NCBI RefSeq assembly: GCF_003863965.1
Contig: NZ_RRCN01000001.1
Coordinates: forward strand, 3,244,304 to 3,308,303
DNA: 64,000 bases
DNA from: Paenibacillus oralis
GTDB taxonomy: Bacteria > Bacillota > Bacilli > Paenibacillales > Paenibacillaceae
Reading direction: 5' to 3'
Part shown: positions 9,198 through 17,786 of the stretch, piece after piece
Position numbering within the stretch: the first letter of the stretch is position 1
How the letters are laid out: each line of letters starts with the position of its first letter
Notes under the pieces: model-generated
The model's input: the letters and a program-made list of their open reading frames with translations, nothing else
What the model was told of the DNA's origin: nothing
The model's database searches: none
Translations under genes and position numbers: made by a program

Positions 9198-10133
9198 ATG
9201 AATTCCGTCCATCATCCTATCATTCAGGCCGTCCGCCGATTTAACCGGTTTTATACGAATATCCTTGGGCTGTTGGATCAGCACATGCTGAACAGCGATT
9301 TTTCGTTGTCGGAGGCCCGGGTGCTTTACGAAATCGGCAATACCCCAAACTGTACGGCCAAAATGCTGATTGAGCTGCTGAGTATCGATCCCGGTTATTT
9401 AAGCCGGATCATCAAACGCTTCGAAAAAATGGGCCTCGCCTACAGAGAGCAGTCCAAGGAGGACGGGCGGCTGTATTATCTTTTCCTGACCGATCAGGGG
9501 CAAGAGACGTTGGCCCGGCTTAACGGGCTGTCCGACGGCCAAATTCATCAAATGATCAGCCGTCTGCCGGAGCAGGAGCAATTGCAGCTTACCGAGGGCA
9601 TGCGCTCGATTGAAGCGGCGCTGTCGGAGAAACCGGTGCTGACGGGTGAGGAAATCGTTATCCGCAGTGATCTGCGGCCCGGGGACGCCGGCTATCTGGT
9701 CCATCTGCACGGTTGGATTTATCAGGAGCGGGGCTACAACCACCGGTTTGAGGGATACGTGTGCAAAACGTTTTACGAGTTTTTTGAAAACTACAGCCCG
9801 GGCAAAGACCGCTTTTGGTTGGCGGAAGCGAACGGCAACATGGTGGGCGCGATCGCCATCGTCGAGCATTCGCCGGACAAAGCCCAGCTGCGCTGGTTTG
9901 TCGTGCATCCGCAGTACCGCGGGATCAGACTCGGCAACCGGCTGCTGGACGAAGCGATGAAATACTGCCGGGAAAAAGGCTACCCGAAAGTCTTCCTGGA
10001 AACGACGGAGGATCAGCAGCAGGCGATTCGGATGTACACGCGGGCGGGATTCGTCAAAGTCGCCGAGCATCCGAGCAACGACTGGGGCAAGCCTCTGGTT
10101 GAATTGACGTATGAGCTGACTCAGACTAAATAA
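9198..10133 (+). CDS. MarR-type regulator fused to a GNAT acetyltransferase
   Basis: A 311-residue two-domain protein. Residues about 1-145 form a MarR winged helix (DNA-reading region around the IDPGYLSRIIKRFEKMG stretch, wing around SKEDGR). Residues about 150-308 form a GNAT domain with an acetyl-CoA loop (HPQYRGIRLGNRLLDEA) and a typical C-terminal motif. This fusion occurs elsewhere in bacteria; the acetylation target is usually unknown. ATG 9198 follows GGAGGT. The palindrome at 9129-9145 suggests it represses itself. The GNAT half may modify the ligand or another protein. Confidence 0.88.
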   Translation: MNSVHHPIIQAVRRFNRFYTNILGLLDQHMLNSDFSLSEARVLYEIGNTPNCTAKMLIELLSIDPGYLSRIIKRFEKMGLAYREQSKEDGRLYYLFLTDQGQETLARLNGLSDGQIHQMISRLPEQEQLQLTEGMRSIEAALSEKPVLTGEEIVIRSDLRPGDAGYLVHLHGWIYQERGYNHRFEGYVCKTFYEFFENYSPGKDRFWLAEANGNMVGAIAIVEHSPDKAQLRWFVVHPQYRGIRLGNRLLDEAMKYCREKGYPKVFLETTEDQQQAIRMYTRAGFVKVAEHPSNDWGKPLVELTYELTQTK

Positions 10134-10149
10134 AATGCAAAAGGTTGAA

Positions 10150-10196
10150 GAAAAGGCGCTCTTCCCGGAAAAAAACCACGGAAGAACGCCTTAACC
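10150..10196 (-). terminator. Long hairpin between convergent genes
   Basis: AAGGCGCTCTTCC pairs with GGAAGAACGCCTT (one bulge). Read on the minus strand it is followed by TTTTCTT, so it could end minus-strand transcripts from the GH5 gene, though it lies about 240 bases past that stop. On the plus strand it could end the MarR-GNAT transcript despite lacking a T run. Confidence 0.5.
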
Positions 10197-10264
10197 CAAA
10201 CTTGCAGCTCTTAAGAATACATTTACTGACCGTGCCAACTGTTACCGGAGCGATACCGAAGCGA

Positions 10265-10400
10265 ACCAACTGCAAAAGTACATCTCATTTTTCGTAAATC
10301 GCCATTTTGAGGCGTGCGAAATGTAAAAGTGCATTTGATCGGCCATTTGGAGGCCATTTTGGCGAAAACCGCCTGCACTTTTGCATTTCGTGTGCATATT
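10265..10400 (+). repeat. Four-motif-like intergenic element, family D, copy 1
   Basis: TGCAAAAGTRCA-type motifs start at 10271 and 10322, with an inverted copy at 10374 (spacing 51 and 52). It aligns with 49480-49620: both carry a CATCTCATTT extension near the left end and AAAACCGC before the right-hand motif. It occupies the convergent gap between the MarR-GNAT gene and the GH5 gene. Confidence 0.7.
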
Positions 10401-10438
10401 ACAGATTTTGTGCGACACTATTGCGTGGAACTCCCCCG

Positions 10439-12166
10439 TTACTTCACACTCGTCCCCGTCACGCTCGTACCGCTTTTGACGGCTTTGTAGGTCACGATTT
10501 CGCCGCTCCAGAAGTGGAATTTCAGCGTTACCTCGCCGTTGTTCACTTCGCGCCAAAATTCCGGCTGCAGCTTGATGACGCCTGTCTCATAATCGGGCAT
10601 AAACGTATAGCCGAATTCCTTGTAAGAAGTCCAGTTTTGCGGACCGGCATTGCTGCCGTCGGCATACACCGCCTCCATCGTCGCCACAAGATTGCCGTTA
10701 AACGCGGCCGGGATCGTAAACGCTTCGGTGGTTCCCGACGCGCTGCTCAGCACCGGCGTATCGTACACATATACCTTAAGCCGCCAGTCCGGACCGTAGT
10801 TGAAACGGGCGGACAAGGCCATTTTCAGCCCCAGGCCGCTGCCGTTCGTCAGGCGGGTGAGCAGGCCGGATTTCAGCGTCAGTTCCTGGCCGCTTACCTC
10901 GTAATCCGCGCCTTTCTTTAATTTTTGCCCGTCCGCGAAAAGTTCGGTAAGCTGATTTCCGTTCAGATTAAGCTGGACCTTGGCGTCCTGAATTGGTCCG
11001 CCTTTTTTCAAATACACCAGATCGGTTTCCGCGGTAGCGGGGCGTTTCTTCCAGCTTGCCTTCATGATTTGGAACAGCTCGTCATCGGACCATTTGTACG
11101 TATGCCGGTTAAAATGCTGCCCGTTGTCCCACAGCATATGGGTGATCTTTTTCTGCTGGATATAGTGGGTTAAAGCTTCGAAAAACTTCAGTTTTTCCCC
11201 TTGTTCGATTACATTGGTGTTTTTGTCAAAGCCGAGCAGCCCGTATTCCCCGAGGATGACGGGAATGCCTTTGGCGACCAGCGTGTTGTGGACGTTGTCG
11301 AACGTCGTGAGGATATCCTGCTGCGTATCCTTTTCGAATTTGTAATACCCGGCGATGTTCACACTGAACGGCCAAAAGCCGTAATAATGAACGGTCGCGA
11401 TCAGATTCGGATCGTTTAACGTTTGAATCGTTTTGTACAGCTCATTCAAATCGTCCTGCGCCGGAGAAGATTCCCTCGTCGGCAGCACCAGCGGGCGTGT
11501 GGCGTTTTGGCCGCCGGAATCCCTGACGATTTGGTGAAAAGATACGAGCAACTCGTTCAGCATCGCGTATTGCTTGGCCCGGTCGGTCGTTCCCCCGTCG
11601 GTGAAGCGAGGCTCATTGATGCCTTCGAACATCAGCTTGTCCGAATGGTTTTTGAAGCGCTCCGCGACCTGCGTCCACACCGCATTGTAGCGGGCCAGCA
11701 CTTGATCGTGGTTTTTCTCCATGTAGCTAATCCACGTCCAGGAATCGTGGTGCACGTTGATCATGACGTACAGCTTGGCCTCCAGCGCCCAGTCAACCAC
11801 TTCCTCGACCCGATCCAGATAAGCCGGCTCGATAGTGTAGTTCGGCGCTTCCCCGATATGGCTGTCCCAGGTGACCGGAATCCGGATGCTTTTGTAGCCT
11901 TGCGCGGCGATTTGCTGAATCAGCTCGCGGGTGATGCGGGGGTTGCCCCAGGACGTTTCGTCGGAGCCTGTGGAATCCAGCGTGTTGCCCAGGTTCCATC
12001 CCGGCTGCATGGCTTCGGCATAGGCCTGCATGCTCTGGTTGGACGAGCTCTGCGTTTGACTTCCCGCCGTATCATCGGCCGCGGCAACCACCGTGGAAAA
12101 CAAGGTGATGAGCAGAGCGGCGGCCAGCGTGAGCGCCAAACCGGATTTCAATTTCTTTTTTCGCAT
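10439..12166 (-). CDS. Secreted GH5 endoglucanase with X2 and CBM46-type modules
   Basis: A 575-residue secreted beta-glucanase. It has a signal peptide (about 1-29), then a GH5 barrel (about 45-365) with acid/base Glu175 (INEP) and nucleophile Glu297 (LGEYG). Two C-terminal beta modules follow: an X2/Ig-like domain (about 380-475) and a CBM46-like domain (about 480-565). This architecture is known from Bacillus and Paenibacillus GH5 enzymes on cellulose, xyloglucan or mixed-linkage glucan. GGAGG lies about 14 bases upstream of the ATG, rather far. A cre site at 12233-12246 implies CcpA repression. The gene is separate from the cellulase cluster at 39-47 kb. Confidence 0.9.
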   Translation of the reverse strand: MRKKKLKSGLALTLAAALLITLFSTVVAAADDTAGSQTQSSSNQSMQAYAEAMQPGWNLGNTLDSTGSDETSWGNPRITRELIQQIAAQGYKSIRIPVTWDSHIGEAPNYTIEPAYLDRVEEVVDWALEAKLYVMINVHHDSWTWISYMEKNHDQVLARYNAVWTQVAERFKNHSDKLMFEGINEPRFTDGGTTDRAKQYAMLNELLVSFHQIVRDSGGQNATRPLVLPTRESSPAQDDLNELYKTIQTLNDPNLIATVHYYGFWPFSVNIAGYYKFEKDTQQDILTTFDNVHNTLVAKGIPVILGEYGLLGFDKNTNVIEQGEKLKFFEALTHYIQQKKITHMLWDNGQHFNRHTYKWSDDELFQIMKASWKKRPATAETDLVYLKKGGPIQDAKVQLNLNGNQLTELFADGQKLKKGADYEVSGQELTLKSGLLTRLTNGSGLGLKMALSARFNYGPDWRLKVYVYDTPVLSSASGTTEAFTIPAAFNGNLVATMEAVYADGSNAGPQNWTSYKEFGYTFMPDYETGVIKLQPEFWREVNNGEVTLKFHFWSGEIVTYKAVKSGTSVTGTSVK

Positions 12167-12232
12167 AGTAATGTCGGAACCTCCTTTAAGTGTGAAATAC
12201 GATAAACGCGATCCCGCCGTATTAGGCAGTTT

Positions 12233-12246
12233 TGAAAACGTTTTCT
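12233..12246 (-). promoter_or_regulatory. cre site (CcpA operator) upstream of the GH5 endoglucanase
   Basis: TGAAAACGTTTTCT contains a perfect 12-base palindrome and fits the cre consensus, about 67 bases upstream of the start codon. It predicts carbon catabolite repression. Confidence 0.8.
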
Positions 12247-12333
12247 ATAAACTAAATTACCATACAAACTCAATTGGAAAATACCCTAAAAACTGGATAT
12301 AAAATCATGTAATAATTTTACATGAACTGCGGA

Positions 12334-12987
12334 TTATTTTTTGCGCCATGCCAAATGGAAAGCCAATCTTCCCAACAAGGAGGGACGGTGCAGCCACTTG
12401 ATGATGCGCGTCGATATCCACTGGCATAGGAGTGCTTGGATAATAATCTTCCAATCAATGACGATCGCGGTCAGCGCAAAAATGAGGACGTTTATGATAA
12501 ACAGGGAGGTCCCGGGATTGATTCTCCGCGATTTCGCGATAGCCAGCGCAACAAAACCGATCCCCCCGTTCGTTACCCGCTCCCTGAACAGGATGGAAAT
12601 TCCGGTCCCCAAAATGACGGAGCCGACCAGCAAATCGATCCATAAGTTGCCGAAAGGCGTTTTGACATACACTTCAAAAAAATTGACGGAAACCGAGGTT
12701 GCAGTGATGACCATAATCGTGCCGAACGCGCTGACCCGGCCCAGGTAATGCACCGCAAACAAAAGGAACGAGATGTTAACCAGCCACAATCCGATGCTCA
12801 GCGGCAGATGAAACCAGTGATTCAGCAGCATCGCCAGGCCTGCGCCGCTGCCGGAGGGAATAGAGTGCGGAAACAAGAAAACACCCATGGCGCAGCCCTG
12901 GATCAGGGAGCCCGCGATGATGTGAGATGTTTTTTCCAAAAGGCGGCGGAGGAGAAAAGCCCGGTAAGCTTGGCGATTGCGGTTCAC
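12334..12987 (-). CDS. YczE/YyaS/YitT-family integral membrane protein
   Basis: A 217-residue protein with about five or six hydrophobic segments and little soluble sequence. The Gly-rich first segment (IPSGSGAGLAMLL) is typical of the YitT/YczE group. Its length suits YczE-type members, which lack the C-terminal DUF2179 domain found in longer YitT proteins. The molecular function of the family is not established. The start is GTG with AAAGGA 10 bases upstream. It has no operon partner: the next minus-strand gene is the separately regulated endoglucanase. Confidence 0.75.
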   Translation of the reverse strand: MNRNRQAYRAFLLRRLLEKTSHIIAGSLIQGCAMGVFLFPHSIPSGSGAGLAMLLNHWFHLPLSIGLWLVNISFLLFAVHYLGRVSAFGTIMVITATSVSVNFFEVYVKTPFGNLWIDLLVGSVILGTGISILFRERVTNGGIGFVALAIAKSRRINPGTSLFIINVLIFALTAIVIDWKIIIQALLCQWISTRIIKWLHRPSLLGRLAFHLAWRKK

Positions 12988-13193
12988 GGGGAATCATCCT
13001 TTTGCAGGTAATGGATTCGCAGGCTAGTCCTGCTTATACAACCTATGCATCGGGACAACCGGCCATGCCTTCTTTTCGAACCAAGAAACTTGAGAGAACG
13101 CCCGGAAGGAAAGAGGATTTGCCGGAGGGACATGGAATATTTTAGGGTGAAATAGACGGGCCGACCATGTCTTTCGACGAAGGGTGAATGCGC

Positions 13194-14483
13194 ATGATGC
13201 TTTATCTTAAGGAAATTGTCCTCCAGCTATTTTTTGCCCATGTGCCTTTAGTCATGTTTAACTTGTTTTATCGCGACCGCACGCAAAACTATACGCCGAA
13301 ATTCATCATCGCCACGAGCATGATTTGCCTTTTCTTATCGATGACCTTTGGGCTTAGCACCGTACCCGGATATACTTACGACATTAGATATATCATTATA
13401 TTTTTCGGCTTGATTTTCGGTGGGCTGAAGATCGGTTTGATCCTGCTGGCGGAATTTATATTGTACCGCTTATATCTCGGGGGTGACGGTACGTTCATTG
13501 CGCTGCTTATCACGCTGATTACATTCCCGGTTTCGCTCGTCCTGTACCGGATTTACCAGCGGACCAGCCGCAAGCTGCCGGTCATTATAGCGGCAGGTTT
13601 GTTTTTTTCGGCGATTCCCGTCGGTATGGTGTATTTGTACAACCCGCAGTCGGTTTTGAACCATTTGTTTTTTCATATTTTCGTCATCCCTGCGCAAAAT
13701 TCGATCGGCTGCTGGCTGCTGATTACGTTTTTCAAAAAAGCGGTCACCGACAAGGAGTTGTATATCAACTACGCGCAGCAGGAGCGGGTACGGGCGATCA
13801 GTCATGTCGCGGCATCGCTGGTTCACGAGGTGCGCAATCCGTTAACGGCGGTCAAAGGTTTTTTGACCCTGATCCGGGAAGGCGCGGCCGACCGGGAAAA
13901 GACGAACCGTTATATCGACATTTGCATGAGCGAAATCGGGCGTACGGAATATATTTTATCGGAGTATCTTGCGATCTCCAAACCGATTACCGAAAAGCAG
14001 ATGCCTACCAATTTACAGGAACTGCTGCAAATTACGAGGGATGTCATGAATCCGTTCGCCAATATGCACAATGTGGTGCTGGAGATCGAGTATCCCGCGG
14101 ATGAGGAGCCGTTATGGATCATGGCCAATCCCGATAAAATGAAGCAAGTGCTCGTCAATTTCATCAAAAATGCGGTCGAAGCTTGCACCGAGGCGCCGCA
14201 TCAGCAGGGCAAGGTGATCCTCAAGCTGCAGACGGATGCGGGGAAGGTTATCCTGTCCATCAAGGACAACGGCATCGGGATGACGGAGGAACAGACCCGG
14301 CGCCTGGGCTCCGTTTATTTCTCGACCAAATCGAGCGGAACCGGCCTTGGGCTAACATTTTCGTACCAAGCGATATTATCGTTGGGAGGAGCGGTGGCGG
14401 TCAGCAGCGAGCGGGGCGAAGGCACGGAATTTACGATTAGCCTGCCGCTTTATGCAATACGGGATTTAGAGGCTGCACAATAA
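13194..14483 (+). CDS. Membrane histidine kinase, sporulation-kinase type
   Basis: A membrane sensor kinase of about 430 residues. The N-terminal 180 residues contain about six hydrophobic segments resembling the 5TMR/LytS-like input region of KinB-type kinases. They are followed by a HisKA domain with phospho-acceptor His211 (HEVRNPLTAVKGF) and a HATPase_c domain with N, G1 (DNGIGM) and G2 (GTGLGL) boxes. No response regulator is nearby, which fits kinases feeding the Spo0F/Spo0A phosphorelay. ATG 13194 is best placed relative to GAAGGG; ATG 13188 sits too close to it. The next gene starts 13 bases downstream, so the two are probably cotranscribed. Confidence 0.85.
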   Translation: MMLYLKEIVLQLFFAHVPLVMFNLFYRDRTQNYTPKFIIATSMICLFLSMTFGLSTVPGYTYDIRYIIIFFGLIFGGLKIGLILLAEFILYRLYLGGDGTFIALLITLITFPVSLVLYRIYQRTSRKLPVIIAAGLFFSAIPVGMVYLYNPQSVLNHLFFHIFVIPAQNSIGCWLLITFFKKAVTDKELYINYAQQERVRAISHVAASLVHEVRNPLTAVKGFLTLIREGAADREKTNRYIDICMSEIGRTEYILSEYLAISKPITEKQMPTNLQELLQITRDVMNPFANMHNVVLEIEYPADEEPLWIMANPDKMKQVLVNFIKNAVEACTEAPHQQGKVILKLQTDAGKVILSIKDNGIGMTEEQTRRLGSVYFSTKSSGTGLGLTFSYQAILSLGGAVAVSSERGEGTEFTISLPLYAIRDLEAAQ

Positions 14484-14496
14484 GGGGGAAAACATA

Positions 14497-15702
14497 ATGA
14501 AACAAAGCGGGAGGATTTTGTTGAAAGTACTAGGCTGTTTGCTGGCGGTGTTCGTCATTTTGTGTGTGGGTGCGGTAGCGGCGTTTATTACCGCTTTTAT
14601 GGGAGGACAGAAATTTTACGCGCCGCTCGTGCTGGCGGTGACCGGAATACTTGTTCTGTTTGTCATTGCGCGAACGTTCCTGCCCGGGCGGGTGCGTGCG
14701 GTTAACTACGTGCTGCTTGGCTGCATTGCGGCGTGCGGAGCGGCTGTGGCGGTGTACGAAATCAACCAGGCTTATCACAACAGCTTCGCCGTCGTCAGCG
14801 ATCAGGATGTGGACCTGGAGCAGTACCGGCCTTTTCAAAATAACGGGGAAGTGGCGGTGTTGGCGGAGCCTTCGTCGTTGACGCTGCTTGAAGACCTGCC
14901 GAAAATGGACGGGGCCACCGCACTTTATCCGCTTTATTCGGCTTTTGCGCAGGCGGTGTACCCTCGGAAGGAATATGACCTTTACGACAGCGAAGTGATG
15001 GCGAATACGACGCCGGGGGCCTACAAAAATTTGATGGACGGGCGGGCTGACGTCATTTTCGCCGCCGCTCCTTCCAGCCTCCAAATGGCCCAGGCAAAAA
15101 GACAAGGGCTTGAGCTGAAGCTGACGCCGATCGGGCGCGAGGCCTTCGTGTTTTTCGTCCATGCGGACAACCCGGTGCAGGGACTGTCCACGCAGCAGAT
15201 TCAGGCCATTTACGCCGGGGAGATTACCGACTGGAGCGAGGTGGGCGGCCGAAGCGGCAAAATCCGCGCTTTCCAGCGGCCGGAGGGCAGCGGGAGCCAA
15301 ACGATGCTGCAGAAGCTGATGGAGGGAAAAGAGCTGATGGCGCCCCCGCAGAAAGACGTGGTGTCGGGGATGGGCGGGATTATCGCGCAAACGGCCGATT
15401 ACCGCAATTATCCGAACGCCCTCGGATACTCCTTTTTGTTCTTTGCGACCGAAATGGCGCAAAACGGGCAAATCCGGCTGCTGGAGATCGATGGAGTGAA
15501 GCCGGACAAAACGACGATCCGGAGCGGGGAATACCCGCTGGCCGCGGAGTTTTACGCGGTGACGGCGGGCAGCGACAATCCGAACGTGAGCCGGCTGATC
15601 GAGTGGATTTTGTCACCGCAGGGCCAAGCCTTGGTCGAGAAAACCGGGTACACGCCAATCTCTCCAGCTTCCGATATTGACATGGAAAATGAGGATCGAT
15701 AA
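14497..15702 (+). CDS. Membrane-anchored PstS-like substrate-binding protein
   Basis: A 401-residue protein. Three hydrophobic segments span residues 1-85. A periplasmic-binding-type domain of the PstS class follows (about 115-395), with the phosphate-binding-like RPEGSGSQ stretch and FVHADNPVQGLSTQQIQ typical of PBP_like_2. There is no lipobox, and no pstCAB genes follow, so it is probably a sensor or accessory protein rather than a transporter subunit. It lies 13 bases after the kinase gene, suggesting the kinase reads out its ligand state; that is inference. AAGGGGG precedes the ATG. The -35 box of the htpG promoter lies inside its last codons. Confidence 0.8.
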   Translation: MKQSGRILLKVLGCLLAVFVILCVGAVAAFITAFMGGQKFYAPLVLAVTGILVLFVIARTFLPGRVRAVNYVLLGCIAACGAAVAVYEINQAYHNSFAVVSDQDVDLEQYRPFQNNGEVAVLAEPSSLTLLEDLPKMDGATALYPLYSAFAQAVYPRKEYDLYDSEVMANTTPGAYKNLMDGRADVIFAAAPSSLQMAQAKRQGLELKLTPIGREAFVFFVHADNPVQGLSTQQIQAIYAGEITDWSEVGGRSGKIRAFQRPEGSGSQTMLQKLMEGKELMAPPQKDVVSGMGGIIAQTADYRNYPNALGYSFLFFATEMAQNGQIRLLEIDGVKPDKTTIRSGEYPLAAEFYAVTAGSDNPNVSRLIEWILSPQGQALVEKTGYTPISPASDIDMENEDR

Positions 15703-15705
15703 TAT
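15677..15705 (+). promoter_or_regulatory. Sigma-A promoter of htpG
   Basis: TTGACA (15677-15682), 17 bases, TAATAT (15700-15705). The -35 box lies within the end of the preceding gene and the -10 box overlaps its stop codon. The expected transcription start is near 15712. Confidence 0.85.
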
Positions 15706-15717
15706 AAAAAATAGGAA

Positions 15718-15744
15718 TTAGCACTCTGGTGCTTGGAGTGCTAA
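15718..15744 (+). promoter_or_regulatory. CIRCE element (HrcA operator) in front of htpG
   Basis: TTAGCACTC, nine bases, GAGTGCTAA: a perfect CIRCE inverted repeat, placed just after the predicted transcription start and 43 bases before the htpG start codon. HrcA binding here would block transcription until heat or misfolded proteins titrate GroEL. Confidence 0.95.
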
Positions 15745-15787
15745 TATTTTGAGATCAGGCTGTTTCAACGAAAGGAGACCTGTTTCC

Positions 15788-17668
15788 ATGGCTAAACAAC
15801 AATTCCAGGCGGAGTCCAAACGATTGCTGGAGATGATGATCAACTCCATCTACACGCAGAAGGAAATTTTTCTGCGGGAGCTCATTTCCAATGCCAGCGA
15901 CGCCATCGATAAAATTTACTACCGGGCGTTGACGGATGACAAGCTGGTGTTCAACAAGGACGACTATTTCATTAAACTGAAGCCGGACAAGGCTTCCCGC
16001 ACCCTGACGATCACCGATACGGGGATCGGCATGACCAAGGACGAACTGGAAAACAACCTCGGCGTCATCGCCAAAAGCGGCTCGTACGCGTTCAAGAACG
16101 AAAACGAGATCAAGGACGGGCATAACATAATCGGCCAGTTCGGCGTCGGTTTTTATTCGGCGTTTATGGTGGCGGATGTCGTCACCGTTACCAGCCGGGC
16201 GCTGGGCAGTGACGAGGCTTATAAGTGGGAGTCCCAGGGCGCGGACGGGTACACTGTTGAACCGTGCGAGAAGGATGCGGTCGGTACGGAAATTATTTTG
16301 AAAATCAAAGAGAACACCGAGGACGAGCAATACGACGAATACCTCGATGAGTACCGCCTGAAAACGATCATCAAGAAGTATTCGGATTTTATCCGCTATC
16401 CGATCAAGATGGACATCACGAGCAGCCGGCCGAAGGAAGGCAGCGAAGGCGAATTCGAGGATTACACGGAAGAGCAAACCGTCAACAGCATGGTGCCGAT
16501 CTGGCGCAAGAACAAATCCGAGCTGACGGACGAGGATTACGAAAATTTTTATGTGGAGAAACGTTACGGGTTTGACAAACCTGTCTCGCATATTCATATC
16601 AAAGCGGACGGCGCGGTCGTGTATAACGCGATTTTGTACATTCCGGAAAAAACACCGTTCGACTACTACACCAAGGAGTACGAAAAAGGCCTGGAGCTGT
16701 ACTCCAACGGCGTGCTGATCATGAACAAATGCGCCGACCTGCTGCCGGATTATTTCAGCTTCGTCAAAGGGATGGTCGACTCGGAGGACCTGTCGCTGAA
16801 CATTTCGCGGGAACTGCTGCAGCATGACCGGCAGCTGAAAATGATCGCCAAAAACATCCAAAGCAAGATCAAAAGCCAACTGCAAAGCTTACTTAAGGAT
16901 GAACGCGAAAAATATGAGAAGTTCTACGAGTCGTTTGGCCGCCAGCTGAAGTTTGGCGTGTACAACGAGTACGGCATGCATAAGGATGTGCTGCAGGATC
17001 TGCTGCTGTTCACCTCCTCCAAAGAGAAGAAGCTGGTCACGCTGGACGAATACGTATCACGGATGCCGGAGGATCAGAAGTACATTTACTACGCGGCCGG
17101 CGAATCGGTGGAACGGCTGGAGAAGCTGCCGCAAACCGAGCTGGTGCTGGATAAAGGCTATGAAATTCTTTATTTTACCGACGATATCGACGAATTTGCG
17201 ATCAAAATGATCATGAGCTACAAGGACAAGGAATTCAAATCGGTGTCGAGCGGCGATCTGGGGATTGAAGCCGACGCCGCCGAGGAGAAAGCGGAAGCGG
17301 ACGACAACAAAGAGCTGTTTGCCGCGATGAAAGAGCTGCTTTCGGGCAAAGTGAAGGAAGTCAAAGCTTCAAAACGGCTGAAATCGCATCCGGTCTGCCT
17401 GTCGACGGAAGGCGAACTGTCCATTGAGATGGAAAAGGTGCTGAGCGCCATGCCGGGCTCGGACGGGCAAGCTGTGAAGGCTGACAAGGTGCTGGAAATC
17501 AACGTGGGCCACGAGGTGTTTAAGTCGCTGCAAAAAGCTTACGAAAGCGATAAAGAGAAGCTTGGCCTGTTCACGAACCTGCTGTACAATCAGGCGCTGC
17601 TGATCGAAGGTTTGCCGATCGCCGATCCGGTCGAATTTACGAACGATATTTGCAAAGTGATGGTTTGA
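15788..17668 (+). CDS. htpG: Molecular chaperone HtpG (Hsp90)
   Basis: A 626-residue bacterial Hsp90 of standard length. The N-terminal GHKL ATPase domain has the [14 protein letters not shown] and [13 protein letters not shown] motifs that bind ATP. The middle domain includes the ISRELLQ region, and a C-terminal dimerisation domain follows. It refolds or remodels cytosolic client proteins. ATG 15788 is chosen because AAGGAG lies about 10 bases upstream and the protein then begins like other HtpG proteins; an in-frame start at 15749 lies too close to the CIRCE element. Control by CIRCE differs from the well-studied Bacillus subtilis gene. Confidence 0.97.
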   Translation: MAKQQFQAESKRLLEMMINSIYTQKEIFLRELISNASDAIDKIYYRALTDDKLVFNKDDYFIKLKPDKASRTLTITDTGIGMTKDELENNLGVIAKSGSYAFKNENEIKDGHNIIGQFGVGFYSAFMVADVVTVTSRALGSDEAYKWESQGADGYTVEPCEKDAVGTEIILKIKENTEDEQYDEYLDEYRLKTIIKKYSDFIRYPIKMDITSSRPKEGSEGEFEDYTEEQTVNSMVPIWRKNKSELTDEDYENFYVEKRYGFDKPVSHIHIKADGAVVYNAILYIPEKTPFDYYTKEYEKGLELYSNGVLIMNKCADLLPDYFSFVKGMVDSEDLSLNISRELLQHDRQLKMIAKNIQSKIKSQLQSLLKDEREKYEKFYESFGRQLKFGVYNEYGMHKDVLQDLLLFTSSKEKKLVTLDEYVSRMPEDQKYIYYAAGESVERLEKLPQTELVLDKGYEILYFTDDIDEFAIKMIMSYKDKEFKSVSSGDLGIEADAAEEKAEADDNKELFAAMKELLSGKVKEVKASKRLKSHPVCLSTEGELSIEMEKVLSAMPGSDGQAVKADKVLEINVGHEVFKSLQKAYESDKEKLGLFTNLLYNQALLIEGLPIADPVEFTNDICKVMV

Positions 17669-17699
17669 TGGGGTAAGAACGGCCAATTGGATAGGAAAG

Positions 17700-17746
17700 G
17701 AACCACCTCCTGAACAAAATCGCGGGACGGTGGTTCTTTTATTTTT
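17700..17746 (+). terminator. Terminator of htpG
   Basis: GAACCACC pairs with GGTGGTTC, followed by TTTTATTTTT. Confidence 0.85.
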
Positions 17747-17786
17747 CGGATAAGGATGTCATCATGAGGTTGGGGGCGATGAACCG

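Noticed and set aside
10271..10385. Family D element as a MITE of the IS3 element
   Set aside because: Its ends (TGCAAAAGTGCA) do not match the IS3 ends (GGCCCCCTAATT) seen at 48033 and 49432.
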